DNA of 5,952 nucleotides, from contig JALSQC010000001.1 in assembly GCA_026985625.1 (NCBI GenBank), positions 1 to 5,952 of the forward strand, written 5' to 3'. Below, piece by piece: positions 5,562-5,952 of this stretch. Under the pieces are notes generated by a model. That model was not told the DNA's origin and searched no databases. It saw nothing but the letters and a program-made list of their open reading frames with translations. The position numbers were made by a program, and so were the translations under genes. This stretch comes from Bacteroidales bacterium. GTDB lineage: Bacteria; Bacteroidota; Bacteroidia; Bacteroidales; JAFGXI01. The first letter of the stretch is position 1; every line of letters starts with the position of its first letter.

Positions 5562-5952
5562 ATGAAATACTTTTTAATATACATATTGGTTTTAATAATC
5601 CCTTTGGTATCCTTTTCTCAAACAAACAGCGAAAAAAGAAAAGTTGATTGGGACGGATACGCACAATTAAGAGCATCAAGCAATTTTAATGATAATACCA
5701 CAATTATGCTTCGCCGTTTAAAATTCTGGTTAAAATCAGCACCCGGATTTTCGGAGCATTGGTCGTATAAAATACAAACTACTTTTACAAGTCTGCAACA
5801 AGAAAAATTATTTTTGCAAGATGTCAAAATAAATTACAAAACAGGTTTATTTTCGTTTGACATAGGACAATTTGTTCCGCAATACAGCTTACAACGATTT
5901 CAACCCGATTATAAAATTCCGGCTATTGAACGGGCTAAAGTTATAAATTCAC
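5562..5952 (+). CDS. OprO/OprP-type (phosphate-selective porin family) outer-membrane protein, 3'-truncated by the window edge
   Basis: An open reading frame from ATG at 5562 stays open to the window end (130 complete codons visible), so this is the N-terminal part of a larger protein. Residues 1-19 form a signal peptide (MKYFLIYILV, then PLVSFS) with likely cleavage before Q20, the S-F-S-Q end being common in Bacteroidetes exported proteins. The mature part begins with a beta-strand pattern: DGYAQLRAS (31-39), LRRLKFWLKS (50-59), WSYKIQTTF (67-75), LQDVKINY (85-92) and FDIGQFVPQYSLQ (99-111), then IPAIERAKV (119-127). The G-Y-x-Q-L-R start, the RR-x-K strand, the IGQF turn and the IER segment fit the Porin_O_P family. 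Family members form trimeric anion-selective channels. The 6-bp gap to the TSUP gene suggests cotranscription. The substrate need not be phosphate. The assignment rests on pattern recognition of about a third of the protein. Confidence 0.8.
   Translation, partial: MKYFLIYILVLIIPLVSFSQTNSEKRKVDWDGYAQLRASSNFNDNTTIMLRRLKFWLKSAPGFSEHWSYKIQTTFTSLQQEKLFLQDVKINYKTGLFSFDIGQFVPQYSLQRFQPDYKIPAIERAKVINS

Noticed and set aside
5618..5827. Minus-strand open frame at the right end
   Set aside because: The plus-strand frame from 5562 has a signal peptide and porin-family motifs and stays open to the edge, so the minus-strand frame is its shadow.

Overview
The window is strongly AT-rich and carries the gene content and promoter style of a Bacteroidetes (Bacteroidota), probably class Bacteroidia. 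The main support is a set of TAnnTTTG boxes at promoter positions. The best has a TTTG box 19 nt upstream, in front of rpsT. There are no clear Shine-Dalgarno sequences, and the acyl-CoA dehydrogenase, EngB, Lgt and DUF218 proteins look Bacteroidetes-like. The species cannot be named from the sequence alone.

Left part (1-2500). The C-terminal half of a UDP-N-acetylglucosamine 2-epimerase runs in from the left edge. It converges on, and overlaps by 12 nt, engB (ribosome-assembly GTPase, minus strand). Upstream of engB, also on the minus strand, is a butyryl-CoA-type acyl-CoA dehydrogenase with a strong intrinsic terminator between it and engB.

Middle part (2497-4360). lgt (prolipoprotein diacylglyceryl transferase) lies on the minus strand, preceded by a DUF218/YdcF-like protein with a lipobox-like N-terminus. 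Divergent from these is rpsT (ribosomal protein S20), with a textbook Bacteroidetes promoter and an intrinsic terminator. Up to this point the window is mostly housekeeping.

Right part (4440-5952). This is the most interesting section: a compact plus-strand unit of an ArsR-family repressor, a TSUP (TauE/SafE) anion permease and the start of an OprO/OprP-type outer-membrane porin, which runs off the right edge. Two copies of an operator-like element, both of the form ATCG-N8-CGATAAACTAT, lie before the regulator and before the permease. In the first copy the 8-nt spacer is itself a perfect -7 box (TATATTTG). The simplest reading is an autoregulated unit in which a small thiol- or metal-sensing repressor controls movement of a small anion (possibly a sulfur oxyanion) across both membranes. 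The gene families are clear. The ligand, the substrate and the role of the operators are inference.

No stretch longer than 300 bases lacks a gene. I saw no tRNA, rRNA, CRISPR array, insertion sequence or riboswitch.
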